DNA of 64,000 bases, taken from assembly GCA_030248295.1 (NCBI GenBank), contig JASANH010001717.1, positions 124,001 to 188,000 of the forward strand, in the 5' to 3' direction. The DNA is from Mesodorylaimus sp. YZB2_4. Lineage: Eukaryota > Nematoda > Enoplea > Dorylaimida > Dorylaimidae. This document shows, one piece after another, positions 24,519 to 46,100 of the stretch (positions are counted from its first letter, which is position 1; every line of letters starts with the position of its first letter). Made by a program: the position numbers and the translations under genes. A model generated the notes under the pieces. That model worked only from the letters and a program-made list of their open reading frames with translations. It ran no database searches and was not told the origin of the DNA.

Positions 24519-26039
24519 TCATACTCTCGATCCAGACATGTACACGATCGAACTTTCTTTATAGTAAATTTCTTGTTCTTCTTTATCACAGAAGAGTAAT
24601 ATCGAAGCTCCGAAAGTAAAAATGGCGACTCCCCAAGATAAGCCGTACTAAAAAGAAGAGGTTGCTAAGTATAAGCCTGTAAAAGTAATTTTATAGAAAA
24701 ATGGCAATAAAGCCGCAAAATCGAAATGCCAATTGATTTACTGAAATTAGACTGGGGTCAAAAACTAATGCGCTCTCAAGGACTCCAAAGGCTGGGTAAA
24801 AGCTCAAAGTTTCACATCTGGAAAATTTTTGATCCATGGCGGCTAGAGATTCCATCTAAATTTGGACAAAACCAATTCTGATTTGAATACTTGAAGCGAC
24901 AAAACAAAATCTGAATTAAGGCTCTTTTGAAAAAAAAACCAAAATATATATCACTGAATTGAAGGTTTAGATAGAAACCCTTCAAAGAATTTTGAGTTCC
25001 CGCCAAAAACTCAACTTACGCTCCAATCAAAATCCCAATGTGGCAATCCCCAATCTTTTAATTCCATGTAGAAACACACTGGGAAGACGATCAGTGCCAC
25101 CACTTCAAATAGTACTATAATCGTAACCACTTTGGCGACAAGGTTTCGACAAGCATGTGCGTTTGCTTACCTGCGATCAACGCCATGTACATGGCCACAC
25201 GGTAGAACATGTATTTCCGTGTCCAATATGAAGTAGTCAAACCCAGTATCGTCATGATCACCCCGATCGATGTGATGAAACCAGCAATAATAAGCAGGGC
25301 TGCCGTTGCTTGAATATAGACTACAAGAAGACTTTTTTAGCAGTTATGACAGACAAGTTGTACACAAATAACTTCCTACTGAACAGTTGACACCACGACT
25401 ACTCAAGCCTGTCACACAAGCAAGCTCAGCTCACGATCAGCCGATAGTTGACCACACAGCTATCATGCTATGATATCCGTATTTCAAGTCTGCAAAATCA
25501 AATGTCTCGCAGAGAGCAGAGAAGTTATCAGAAGCAGGCAAGAGTTGGCAAGCAACAATACAGCACGATTTTAGAGAAATATAGAGTCGTTAGAAAGCAT
25601 TATGGCCTGGCAAAAGAGCAGGTGCATGCACTCCGGCTCAGAAAGCAGCCAATTCTTACTTTGACTCAAGATTCCTGACGATATGATTGAAAAGCGAAAT
25701 AGGCTTGTGCTCACATTGTAAAGTGCATATTTTGCGATAGAGTGTCAAAGACCACTTCCAAAAAGACTTTTATTATGTGCAGAAGGATACAAGAGAGTGG
25801 TGAAGCTGGATGCAGCTTTTACCTTTTCCTCTGAATCTGGTCGTGTGGCAACTTCCGGGCGCTGGTGCCCCGCGGGGTGCCTTATGAATATTAGAGATGG
25901 CACCCCGAGGGTAGCCGTCGACCAAAGTACACTCGACGAAGAGTCCAGCTCGGAAATCACCCGCTTTCAACCAGTTCGTTGTTGCCAAGCACGCGATCAG
26001 GAGAACAACTGCGATGATCAGAGAGCACAGCGCAATGGC
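24519..26039 (-). CDS. Clc-like / TMEM47-like tetraspan membrane protein (5' partial)
   Basis: Four exons on the minus strand: 25823-26039, 25171-25320, 25020-25129 and 24519-24647, all in phase, about 201 residues from the first located exon. TM1 is IALCSLIIAVVLLIACLAT, followed by an extracellular loop with NWLKAGDFRAGLFVEC. TM2, TM3 and TM4 follow; the last contains YGLSWGVAIFTFGASILLF and a tail with EIYYKES. This matches claudin-superfamily Clc-like proteins of nematodes and vertebrate TMEM47, which sit at cell junctions; that role is family knowledge. The exon 2-3 intron is only 41 bases. The N-terminal exon with the ATG was not found: an acceptor precedes 26039 and a stop lies upstream in frame. 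Confidence 0.82.
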
Positions 26040-26447
26040 CTGAAGCGAAGGAGATTTGGCAAAGTGAGGGGATCAGCAAAACCACGCAGTGTCAGCAACA
26101 AAACTCTATTTCACTAAAAAACTTCTGCTGCGGACCGTTTTTCACAACTGTCGTGCACAAAAATTGTTCAATTCATAGTTTGCAACGTTTTACCTTCAAT
26201 GGTCGCACGACCGACACACTTTCCATTGTTGTCATGTTATTTCTACCACATAACCCGCGTTCCAGACCATCTAAAACCAAAATAATCCATTGTTACACCG
26301 ACTTTAGTCCTCCCATCAGACTTCTGGGCAATTTCATGTTTTCAGATTCCCTTCAGAGAAATTCAATTCCCCGCAGAAGGCCCTTCCCCCCAGAATGTTC
26401 TCACTCCTTATCGATCGAGTAAGCGTGAGAAAAGTTCTCGGCCATGT

Positions 26448-26657
26448 TTACCAACGTTGTGCTTCGATCCCGCTTGCAGCAGCCAGTTCGTCAATGGTGT
26501 AGTAAAATTGTGCAATAGAGGCCGCATTTCGAAGCTTAGCTGCTGAATGTAGGTTAATCTCTTCTAAATAGGCCACTTTTAGTCGGGGTGAGGATGATGG
26601 AGTGGCGGTAAATGGAATAATTAGCACTACGAGCATTGGATCGCCACCACCCAACAA
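26448..26657 (-). CDS. Unassigned C-terminal exon-like segment
   Basis: An open frame ends at TAA (26448-26450) and reads as soluble protein (PRLKVAYLEEINLHSAAKLR, then ASIAQFYYTIDELAAASG). The codon pattern looks coding. With the segments at 26918-27148 and 27163-27357 it may form one minus-strand gene lying between the Clc-like and ABCC genes, but I could not join the three in phase with confidence. Family unknown. Confidence 0.4.
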   Translation of the reverse strand: MLGGGDPMLVVLIIPFTATPSSSPRLKVAYLEEINLHSAAKLRNAASIAQFYYTIDELAAASGIEAQRW

Positions 26658-26917
26658 TCAGGGGGTGGCAACTACGTGGAAAGCGAGCTTGCTTTTAGAT
26701 TTAGATACAGGAAAACCCAAAGCATGTGTCGCCTGAAAAATCCGGGGTGGTTTTTTGATATTCATCCTAAATAGGGATATGGTTGGGTGAGTTTTGGTCC
26801 TGATACCGTTTCACGCGCATCGGCCACAGTTGTGCACCCGTCAAATCAGAATCTAAGGCATCTTTGATAAGACTGCATTCATTTCGGTGCACATTTTGCA
26901 CTCATTGTCAGCATACG

Positions 26918-27148
26918 TTATGAAAGATTTTTCCAATAGAAGACAACTACTAACTTGTGAAGTCTTAACCTGTTATTTCCGTTCATTTGAAACCAGTTTA
27001 TCCCTGTCTTCTTTTGCCTCCAATTTTCAGGCGTGCCATTGAAGTGGGCAGTTTGAATATTCACGTGCTTAAAATGCCCGACACGCCTCGCTAACGAAAG
27101 TGCATCCGACTCATAGCGCGTCCTTGGGTACATCCTGAGGAAACACAT
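26918..27148 (-). CDS. Unassigned internal exon-like segment
   Basis: After an acceptor (TTTCCTCAG, just above 27137) the frame reads MYPRTRYESDALSLARRVGH, then HVNIQTAHFNGTPENWRQKK and GINWFQMNGNN, followed by a donor-like AACAG/GTTAAG near 26968. Coding character is good, but no family is recognised. The phase does not fit a simple join to the segment at 27163-27357. Confidence 0.4.
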   Translation of the reverse strand: MCFLRMYPRTRYESDALSLARRVGHFKHVNIQTAHFNGTPENWRQKKTGINWFQMNGNNRLRLHKLVVVFYWKNLS

Positions 27149-27162
27149 TGTTTAGCATTTTA

Positions 27163-27357
27163 TCATGCCATAATGGGTTTAACCCGGACTATAAGAACAA
27201 CTGTGTGCTTACTAGGCGATAGCTCGACAAATTCTTCTGCCACGTCCAGTCCATCTCTTAAAAAAAGTGGGTTGTGCCGAAAATAGGATTTATCTGGTAT
27301 TGGACTGGATTGGGAAAACTGATGTGCTAGAATTTTTTCCCGGATTTTTCGAACCAT
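27163..27357 (-). CDS. Unassigned N-terminal exon-like segment
   Basis: An ATG-initiated frame starts MVRKIREKILAHQFSQSSPI, continues RHNPLFLRDGLDVAEEFVEL, and ends in a hydrophobic beta-strand-like HTVVLIVR before a donor-like GTTAAA. It is probably the first visible exon of an unidentified minus-strand gene. Confidence 0.38.
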   Translation of the reverse strand: MVRKIREKILAHQFSQSSPIPDKSYFRHNPLFLRDGLDVAEEFVELSPSKHTVVLIVRVKPIMA

Positions 27358-27947
27358 AAGAACTGCGAGAAAAAAGAACTGTAAGGTAAGAGAGTGGCAG
27401 TTTGGGTTTATCCGTCATTTCTTATAGAATGCTCAATAAGCCATGTGGGTGTACTCTGTGATAGATGATACTGACAAAACTAGGCTATTTCACAACTTCT
27501 ACACAGCCTTTGCCACGATAGACCCAGGCTTTCTTGTTTGCGCCTGTTGCACAACATCTTGAAAGACTGTCTTTGTCAGGAATGGCTGCGTATATACTTC
27601 ATATCCTGTGTGGCGCCATGGCAACAAACGGAAAGTTGGGACAGTTTTAGTTTCTCATTTGTGCTAGTATTAAAACCCGCCAGACCTATTCTCTGGGTTT
27701 CCTGTTTTCCCAAGCTTAGCACATAAGAATAGAAAGTGGGCTGGTTTTTTGTCATCAGCTGTCGAAATGGTTGTACTGTACGAGTACGCCGATTAAGGCA
27801 GAGCCTGTGAGTGCAAAGATTTTTAGAAACTGCCGCGACAGTTTACAGCCTGTTTATACTGTAGCATGATATAGCTCATATTTCGGCTCGGACGCAATTT
27901 AATTTGATCCATTCAAGCATTTTTTAGGATTGCCGTCCTTAAAGAAG
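27358..27947. other. 5' flank of the ABCC gene
   Basis: No gene. An acceptor (TTTTTTAG at about 27927) just before the ATG at 27948 implies a 5' non-coding exon upstream. I could not place it. Confidence 0.45.
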
Positions 27948-37341
<9,394 letters not shown>

Positions 37342-38496
37342 GAGCTTGAATCCCAATGTTGCCTGTGATCTTGTGCATAAGATATCTACCTGTGTGCGTG
37401 GCGGAAACTGGGTTTTTGGCGCGATAGTTTGCCACATTTGTCATTGAGTATGAATTTTGTGCGCAACAAACAATTGTTCTGAGGCATCAGAACATTATGC
37501 GTGGCATTTATATAATTGTCCACTCAATCTAGCAGGCATGATCAAACACTGCTTGGTCGCAGCCTCATCTAACAGTAAGTAAATGGCAGACAAGACCTGA
37601 CTTTCGACAGGGTTGCCGTTAAGGGCTAACATCAGCGATTTTACGCCTAGGCGTACGGTTGGTAGTAGTTCTGCAGAATGCTGGTCGATCTATCCTTTCG
37701 AAACTACTCCGGCTGATTGCTCGTTCAGCATATACGCGTTGTCTTCTGGAGGAGGAGTCCGAGCAGGCAGGCTCCTCTGGTTAACTGGAGATCAGATCAG
37801 ATGCATGCATCAGATCAACTCTGGATTATGGCTCAGTGCAAGGGAACCTCATTTAGTAGGATGTTTGCAGCTTGGTGATAAAACAGCTACAGTATGTCAT
37901 TTCACGAGACTATTCTGATGCTTTATGCAAAGATGGATGGCCTGGTCTTTTTGCGAGACGACAAGACTGAAATTGAATCAATTTTATACTCGCGCGTGTC
38001 AATACAGCAATCCACGGCTTTGGATTCCGTTATGATCCGTACGCTTTACTCGTATATCGCGATGACAAATGCTTTGTTCCTAGATCTGCTTTCGGATTTA
38101 TGTAGTTGTACTTGTGACGACCATCACTAGGAGGCTGTCTACGTTTTCAATCCAACATTTCGTCTTCTGTCGCTTGTATTCTTCTCATTATATTAATTTG
38201 TCTCTCACCACTGGAATGCATATTTGCCAGAATGCAGAGTGAAATGTGGGAGAGCTTGCGCTTGGATGCAGAGTTGCGGACATGGCGAGTGTACGTAGAA
38301 TACCAATAAATTTTTCATATGGCACAAATGCACACAGTACCTAGCGCATAGCATCATATGCCCTCTTCGCATATGTATACCAGCAACGCATATTTTTCAG
38401 ATGCATGAAATATTTCTCATTGCTAAACCTGTTCCTCTCATAATGGTTAGTTCGAAATAATCTGAAAACAAAGCGCGAACCATGTCTATTGGTTTC
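37342..38496. other. Intergenic between convergent ABCC and ANKRD16 genes
   Basis: Presumed 3' flanks of both genes. Short open frames (for example 37613-37918) show no domain and no splice partners. AATAAA-like sequence near 38305 could serve polyadenylation, but this is weak. Confidence 0.4.
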
Positions 38497-40168
38497 TTAT
38501 ACCGCATATTCCTCAAACGAACGCTTCACTTCGTCTTTCCGAGCAAGCTGACTTGCACAAATCCCATCGCTGTCGCAAGAATCTTTCACGTTTTCCGTTA
38601 ACAAATACTTTATACATTCGGCACGCTGAGAACTAGCGGCCATATGCAACGGGGTGCGGTTTTTGGAATCTCTCATTCCCAGATCGGCTCCATAACTTTT
38701 CAACAGCTTCAAAGTACTGATATGGCCTTCCTAGAAAAAAGCCTTTTGTCAAAAGTTTAAAAATATGTAAAACTAATCCCTTATACCTTTGCTGCAAAAT
38801 GAGCAGCACTCGAACGCGATTGATCATCAGTGAGCATAAGCACAGGGTTTCTCCTCTCCACGCCTTCAGGAGAACTACTCGCCGCATCCTTATCCTTATT
38901 CACAAACAGGTCATACAAGAAAATGATTGATTCATTTTGCCCAGCCTGGGCGGCTAAATGAATTAAATGGCGGCCAATTGCGTCGCATTTGTGAATATCA
39001 GCCTGAAACCACCTGCGCCAATTAATTATTAAAGCAGCCGTCAACATTTGCGCTTTTTTACCCCAGCTGCAATCAATCGCTTGGCAATCCCGATATGACC
39101 CGTTCGCAAAGCGTCCATTAATGGCGTGCTGCCGCAACTGTCAGTTTTATCCAAGAGAGAGTGTGTTTTCGTCAATAATAAATTGACCACTGATTCGCGA
39201 CCATATAAAGCTGCAAAAGTACGGGAATGGAGGAACAACCACGCCATGATGTACACGTGTATATACTGTACCTGCCGTATGCATGGGAGTACGACCATTC
39301 TTGCTGGTCGTATGCCACACCTCCTGTGAAGGAAGGTCCAGAAAAAAAGCAATGATTTTTTCGTGGCCTTCCCTAAAAACAATAAAGCTACAGCAAAAAT
39401 GTGGTAACTGGAGGCTCCCGAATCTTCGCTTTCTGACAGTTCTACTAATAGAGTCGTCCTGAAATGTGGTGGGGGTCAAAATTCCATTCTGAGGATGCAG
39501 AGACTCATCTAGTAATGTACTGTTGCACACAGGAGCGCGTCTTTTTCGGTATTTTGATGTCATGTATAGATGCATAGCACTGAGAAGCTGCAGAACGACT
39601 GCAGCTCACGACTAGCTTTTACAGGTAATATCTGTACATTCAAAGCGGCGAGGTATAGAATTCAATGCAGAATATACAATGTCCCTATATAATCAGAATG
39701 CATGGGTGTCCCGATCAGCAGCCAGACATACCTGCAAGCGACATGAAACGGAGTCCATCCATCTTTGTTCCGCAAATTCAACGACGCCCCAGCCACGACT
39801 AATGTTTTCATCACATCCAAATTATTTTTCGTGCAGGCCAACATCAATGGGGTCCAATCACCTTGCTTCAAGCCATCCGGGTCCATTCCCACTGACGATG
39901 AGGAGTCCCCTTCGTCCCCATTTCCGACCAAGTATCGAACACATTCCGAGTGACAATTCTGCGCTGCTTCGTGTAAAACCGTTTTTCCCAATCCATTCGA
40001 ATGGTGCGCGAAAATGTGTCGCACTTTATCTCTCGAATAACCGTTTTGATGGATTAGATCGTGGACAATTTCGCGCAGTTTATCAATATCACCATTCCTA
40101 CCTGCAATAATTAGCTCGCTGTCCCCTAAGGGATTTATTCGTTTCAAATACGACGGCTCCGCTGCCAT
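38497..40168 (-). CDS. ANKRD16: Ankyrin-repeat protein, ANKRD16 orthologue
   Basis: Five minus-strand exons: 39732-40168, 39272-39372, 39062-39210, 38787-39002, 38497-38730. They join in frame to 378 residues (ANKRD16 is about 360). About nine ankyrin units are visible (GKTVLHEAAQNCHSECVRYL, GDWTPLMLACTKNNLDVMK, KDGWTPFHVACREGHEKI, SKNGRTPMHTAALYGRESVV, GSTPLMDALRTGHIGIAK and others). The DWTPLM-AC-KNL and NKDGW signatures match ANKRD16 specifically. In mammals ANKRD16 assists alanyl-tRNA synthetase by accepting misactivated serine on lysines; whether that holds here is inference. A Ser/Gly/Asp insertion (GDEGDSSSSVGMDPDG) extends the loop before repeat 3, and another lies near residue 260 (DKDAASSSPEGVERR). 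Confidence 0.9.
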
Positions 40169-41091
40169 TCCAAACAGTCTCTAAAAGGAGATGTTGGCGG
40201 CAAGACTGTAACACTTACAGTATTTGTTTTCTGTATGGTGTGCGTAATTCTCACCTGTCAAGATCGCGAGTTAACTACAATGCAGAAAATACGGTTGTGT
40301 TTTGGCGAATTTGTGCAATGTATCAAAAAATAATGAAGGACAGCCAGGAAAATGCTGTTTAGCAGCTGTTCCCAATTGCACTGTTACTTTACACTAGCTA
40401 GGAATAAGCATTAAGATCGCGCTTAAAGCAGACATTTTCTGATGCAAAGGCTTACAGCCGTTCGCGGTAAATTAAAGAGCTCTACCCGCTCGTTGTGGTG
40501 CGTCAGAAGTTTGCCTCTCATTCTGACGGACTGACGAGTTTTCGACTTCCGGGGAGTACAGTATGCCCAGTGTCAGTCACACCTAGTGCATCACTTATAC
40601 AGTATTTGAGGGAGCATATCTGTGGTCCGCATGAATCGGACCGATTCGTGGATCTCTGATTACTGATCCATACCCTGATTGTGACGACTGGGTTTGATTG
40701 AGAGCGGGGTAGAGAGTCATTCCGTGCATCACTTGAAACACGAGTAAACGATTTAGTCAAAAACGTCTCCCATCTCCCTCGAGTGAGAATACCTGCCTTT
40801 GGGGGATGCGGTAAGAGATGAACATGAATTCATTATGTTTACTAACTTTATTGATTATTCAACAAGTGCCAAACTATCAGTTCTGTTGTCATAATATCAC
40901 ATGAGTTACCACTCCAGCAGAAAACTCCCAGCCTAACCTAGCACCCAGCCCCAGTCAAACATGAATGAACCCGTCCCTGATGAGCCAGCGTGATATCCCC
41001 ATCCAATTCCCAAATACTCGTAAGAACTAGGTAATTTTAAAATTCATCTTTGAAAACTCTTTTATCAACTTCAACTTCAATCTTTTATTCT
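40169..41091. other. Intergenic, ANKRD16 5' side to homeobox gene 3' side
   Basis: No gene recognised. It contains ACTGTA/TACAGT motifs near 40200 and 40560. The ORF at 40518-40760 shows no domain. Confidence 0.4.
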
Positions 41092-42468
41092 TCAGGCGCG
41101 CTTGCATTTTGCCCGACGATTTTTGAACCTAAAAAAAGGCGAATTGTAATTTTGAATATGATATTTCGGCAATTGCGCACCATATTTTCACGTTATGAGT
41201 AGATACTGGCGGATAGGTTCGTCGATAGGGCTTGGAATTCAACAAATCTGTGAACCTCTCGATATCGTGGCATGTTGGATGCGAATTTTGTTCGAACCAT
41301 TCGTTCAACATGGGCAGTTCGGTCAATGGATCGAACATTAATCGGCAAGTGGTGGGTGCAGAGTGGCGAGTCGTTGTACCACTGTTTCTTGGTGCTACTA
41401 GAACACTTCGACGTTGTGGTAGTACTGGAGTGTACCTCGCTGGCGAACGACTTTTGCTCGATTCTTGCGGACTTTGCTGGCTTTTGGCATTGAACGTCTT
41501 CTCATCCGAGTCAGGCCACGTTGAACTGGGCGGCGAGATTTGCAAGGGTGAACGGTGGCCGACCAGCGCAGCAGCTGCGGTCACTTCCGCATTGGAAAGT
41601 AGGAAACGGTTTGCCATGATGGCTGCCAGACCGTGCGTGTCCAACTTGGGAACGTAGGCATTGTAGTTGGTTGGTAGGTAGGGGTGATAGCGGGGGAACA
41701 ACTGGTACCAGTTTCCAGCACCATTGCTCGCGCTGGTTGATCCGTTGCTTTCATCATTTTCCGAGCCTGAAGGAAACTAGGTACATTAGGTACATAACTG
41801 GTCCCGCCACAGTAATCTCGGGTCGATCGGGAAAAATACAAAGGTGCGGTAAGTGTGCAAAAGTTGGCACATTTTCCCCGCCCTTCCCTGCGGGCCAGAG
41901 AGTTGTTGATGTTTTTAAAGGGAAGGCAATCGCGGACAGGTCATCCATCCTCCGTCTTACTGTATAAAACTATCCACGCCAGATCCATACCTGTCTTATC
42001 TTTAGCCGATGTATCGGGAGTTACGGTGGCCGGAACGTCGCTGACTGTGTCGGGCGAAGCAGCCATTTTAGCCATGCTTGTGGGCACCAGTATCTTCAGT
42101 ATCCATCGGTTTCCGCCAATATGCTTGAACAGGTGTTCAATGGGGGCATCGACATCATCCGTGATCTGCTCGAAGGTGAGTGGTTTCCAATTATCGATAA
42201 TAATCAATCCTTTCACCTTCTTGTCTTTGCCTTTGATAGGAAGCGATGCGGATGTGGTCGTGACAGTGGTGGAAGCGAATTGAGGAAATCCTAGTGCCAT
42301 CAGGACGGCGTCATTTAATTTCGACAATGGCGTGCGCCCAGCCACGATTGCGTAGGAATCGTGCAATTTGCGATGCTCCGCCGGGGCATTTTCACCATTC
42401 AAGGTGCATTTCATACAACAGCCTTCCGGCAAGGCTTCAATTATGCAGTGCACTGGTATTTCGCACAT
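41092..42468 (-). CDS. Dve/SATB-type homeobox transcription factor, short form
   Basis: Three minus-strand exons: 41991-42468, 41181-41766 and 41092-41128 (37 bases, ending in TGA) give about 366 residues. Residues about 3-128 resemble the ULD/CMP oligomerisation domain of SATB and Dve proteins ([13 protein letters not shown] ... [20 protein letters not shown] ... ILKILV). The middle has the family segment [20 protein letters not shown] and [18 protein letters not shown], then a Ser/Pro linker. The homeodomain (about 300-366) runs [20 protein letters not shown] to VKIW, and only the last exon supplies its recognition-helix end FKNRRAK. The protein stops four residues later, so a second homeodomain as in fly Dve is absent. 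It probably acts in the nucleus as a DNA-binding regulator. A further 5' exon is possible. Confidence 0.88.
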
Positions 42469-42805
42469 AATTCAACTTATGATAAAAAGTTACAATTTAA
42501 AAAGTTATATCACGAATTCAAGACAGATCAGACAGTTAAGTAATATTGAACCCTTTCTGATCTCCAAAGAAAAACGTGGCGCGTCGTGGTCGGAAGAAGG
42601 CAATAATAGAAAACCGAATAGCACATAAACAGTTCCAGTCAGTAATTAACACAGACGACTTAGTGATCGCCATGCTCGCGTGGGCCACACATATGGCCTC
42701 GTGACTGTGTGCTACCAAACACGAAATACTCTTTCATAACAAAACTAACCCGTGACGATGCGCGTCAGTCTGTCGGACGGATAGGCTATCGCTAAGAGTA
42801 ACTGC

Positions 42806-43112
42806 CTACTGACGATGAAATATGAAAATTTTTTGATCCTCCTTCAGTTCTCGCAGTTCGATAGTCGAGTTTCCTCTAACTCTGCCTCGGAAAGATATGA
42901 AATGAAAATATATTTCAACCGCCTTTTGTATTCGTCGCACTGGTTGAGCCTGAACCGAGCGGGAGTCCGTGTACAATGGAACGTAGCGAGAGACGGCTTT
43001 GGACGAACTCGACGATAAGAATTTAGGTGGAACTGGATCTGTGAGCACATCCGCGTGCGCGCTTGCCTCGGGCGAGGGCGATCCCGAATTTTCATATATT
43101 TTTGCCATAACA
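42806..43112 (-). CDS. Unrecognised ORF upstream of the homeobox gene
   Basis: From ATG at 43112 the frame is open for about 100 codons with Ser/Pro-rich then basic text (PKFLSSSSSKAVSRYVPLY; ELKEDQKIFIFHRQ at the end). It is on the same strand as, and about 340 bases upstream of, the Dve-type gene. It could be an upstream exon of that gene with an unseen donor, or chance. Confidence 0.22.
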
Positions 43113-46100
43113 ACGATGACAAAGACCAATGTGACACTCACGTCCTACACAACCTGGCACGAATTTGCCCACTCCGCCGTCGCTCTATAGTTTTGCGCAA
43201 AAACCAGATTTACAGCGGGTATTTGAATCCGATGCGACAGAAACTATTCGTTACCCGAATCTGCGTTGCTGCGGTGCGCTGCTCGATGGAGGCACATGTT
43301 GGGAGTTCGGATTCACTTGTGTCAGCCATCCATCCATCCTGTATGATGTATATCCGCACTCCATACAGCCAGTCTTTCATTCATATCACGCGTCCAGTTT
43401 TTGATTGAAAGCAGTCGAGCGTCTCATCGAACACGAAACCCGCAGTGGGCGTTTCTGTTTCTATTTTATGGCCAAATACTGGGCTAGTTCACTCATGCAC
43501 AGTATTTGCTATTACGAAGGCACGTTTTGGATGCTTACCGAGTGGCCGAATAACAACGATGGGCGTAGTTGAATGGAAATAAGTGTTGGCACATTCTCCA
43601 ATCCTGGCTTTTTACTCGCCTAAACCATCCAACAGTAAAACGATGGGAGAATAGAAGATTTACAGTAAAACCACAAATTTTAGTTTAGATGGTAATTTTG
43701 GGCGCATTAAGAAGAAAATTCTTTAAGAGTGAATAAATACAGTAGTTATTTGTCAAAGTGATTGAGCAGGTGGACAATGATCAGTCAATGCTAAAATTGA
43801 GTGGAAACACGAAGCGCCTTTGGCACAATGCCAACATTTTCGGATTATCGAGTGCTTGGCGGCAGACACAAGAAACTAGTTTGCCGTGAGAAATAGTGGT
43901 ATTGTTGTGCCCTAGGGTCTACAATAGAATGCACAAGCATTTTCCGTGCAAATTAGTACAGGTTTCTGCACTGATCGGACGGATAGGGACTAATCAAAAT
44001 CTTGTAACAAAAGGGTTAACTTCTTTCTACGTACACTATGTACAGTAACAGAATATAAATCATACGAAACTGCTGGAGGAAAGTCAAGTTTACCTAGCAA
44101 TTTCAAACCTTTGGTTTCACGTCACACAAATTTTGACGGAGGCTTCTTTGTACCCGTTAGGTGTTTCTGTGATGATTTTCCTGAATCATGTCTACTCAGT
44201 GCAGCGCTTGGAATAACCAATGGAAAACACAGTTTACAATTAGTTGTGGCAGAATTACCTGTTTGAATTTTCTCGATAACGATTTCTTTGTCGTTTTGAT
44301 GGCGGCAATCCAAGATTTCTTGAGGCCACATTATATACTGTACATACGTACCAAAACATACAAAAGCAGATTTGTATGCAGTAACTACTACTGCACTCAT
44401 TTAGTTTCCCCTCGTTTAGTTTTTCTTTCCAGAACCTCTTTGCTATAATGATTCCCATACCCTCAAATTTTTTCCCTGGCGGTGAGGGGTACCTACAGTA
44501 CGTACTGCTAAAATATGTACTGTAGTATACCCTCTGAACAGGACTCCCTGCTGCGATGTCTTCGATGGTAAGGCCAAAAAAATGAAACTGGTTTGATAAA
44601 ATCCATGTGCTACATACTCAACTCTGATTTAATGAGTAAAAAATCATAGTTTAGGAGAATTTCAATGCTAAAATTTGTGTATCATTTTAATTTAGGCTCG
44701 TTTCAATCATTTGCCCCTGGCGTGATATATTTGAGCATTTACGGTAATCAGTCGTTTTATAGCAAGAAAGGCGGAAAATTTTGTAGCATGTTCAATCAAA
44801 TGCGCACTCGTCAAAGGAAACCATGCTACTGAGAGCTTTATCATTTGAATGACATACGGCCAGAAGTATGGGTGAGCTGCTCCCGCAAAAGAAAGCTTCC
44901 ATCCCATCTGCAGGATTTGTCGAGACAGGAGCGGCAATTTGTCCACACTTCTGCTTGATCCCTCGAATTTTCATTGAGCAGCTCCCCGCTAGTTATTTTC
45001 AAATTATATGTATAATATGTGAAATTATTCGAACAAAAATCTGGCAGACTTAAATGCACAAAAAGTACTGCGAAAGTAATCCATTGACGTCATTTCCCCG
45101 AGCTCACATTTCCATAGGAAGGGAGCATTTTTTTATCTTCTTGGAAGAGCTGTTATGGTTAGCAAAATAGCTGTGCTTGCATTTTGTTTCTTGTCACGCC
45201 ATCTATCATCAATTTGTCTTTTGAGAGTTCAGGGTAATTTTTCTCTGAAAGTCTTTAGGGTGCATTTTTAAAGAGCTGGACAGTTTTTTCGTTTCTCTCA
45301 CCAGGTCTGGGGATTTTCGTAAAAAAAACCAGGCCTTTAATAGGAATTCGATGGATCTTATGTGTACTTTTACCTTTTCCACATCTGCATTTCATTCAAC
45401 TGACATCGATTTCAGTTAGACTAATCGTTGTTCGTAAGTGTTCCACTGCCACGCAAGACATGAGGGCTTGCGTTAGCTCGGTACATGAGCTCAAGCATGT
45501 GACAGGATTACGAGTGACGAGTTTTTGATAAGTTAGTTTGGCTAAAATATGATCTTTTCTTCAAGTCTCTAGTGTTCAGTCTGACTCAAATGAGCTGATG
45601 AGGGTGTGGGAGCTTTTCTTCTCAATTATTTTAGCAAATTGTTTATTTTGAGGGTTTATTGTTTAGAATGCTCTTCAGGTAGGGTTGTTATTTCCAATTA
45701 TGTTTGTTTGAAAATATACTCAATCCTCAAAGATTTTTACGGTTTCTCAGTGTATTGTTAGTAGTCGGTAGTTCTTTGTCGTCAAACGCGTAGGCGGAGT
45801 GGCGCGATGTGACTAAATTTAAAGGTCTTACAGATAATTAATGTTTGCTCCTGTTTTGTGCTGAAATCTCAGCTGAATTCGCCTTTTAATTAACTGCAAG
45901 CTCGACGAGTCCACCTCTATTCATGGCTAATCCAGTGGGCCGATACACCCGTTGGTTTAGTAAAGCGTGGCATAGCACCCTGCAAAGAGCCTTTTTCCTG
46001 GCTAGTATTTTTAAATTAGGTATTTGGTGTAGAATCGGGCTGATTTTTTAAAAAGATTAGGGTATCAGAGACCTTGTATCCCAGAATTAATTGGGGAAGT

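Noticed and set aside
39679-40110. Plus-strand frame of 143 codons
   Set aside because: Antisense shadow of ANKRD16 exon 1.
41232-41657. Plus-strand frame of 141 codons
   Set aside because: Antisense shadow of the Dve/SATB exon at 41181-41766, whose domains are recognisable.
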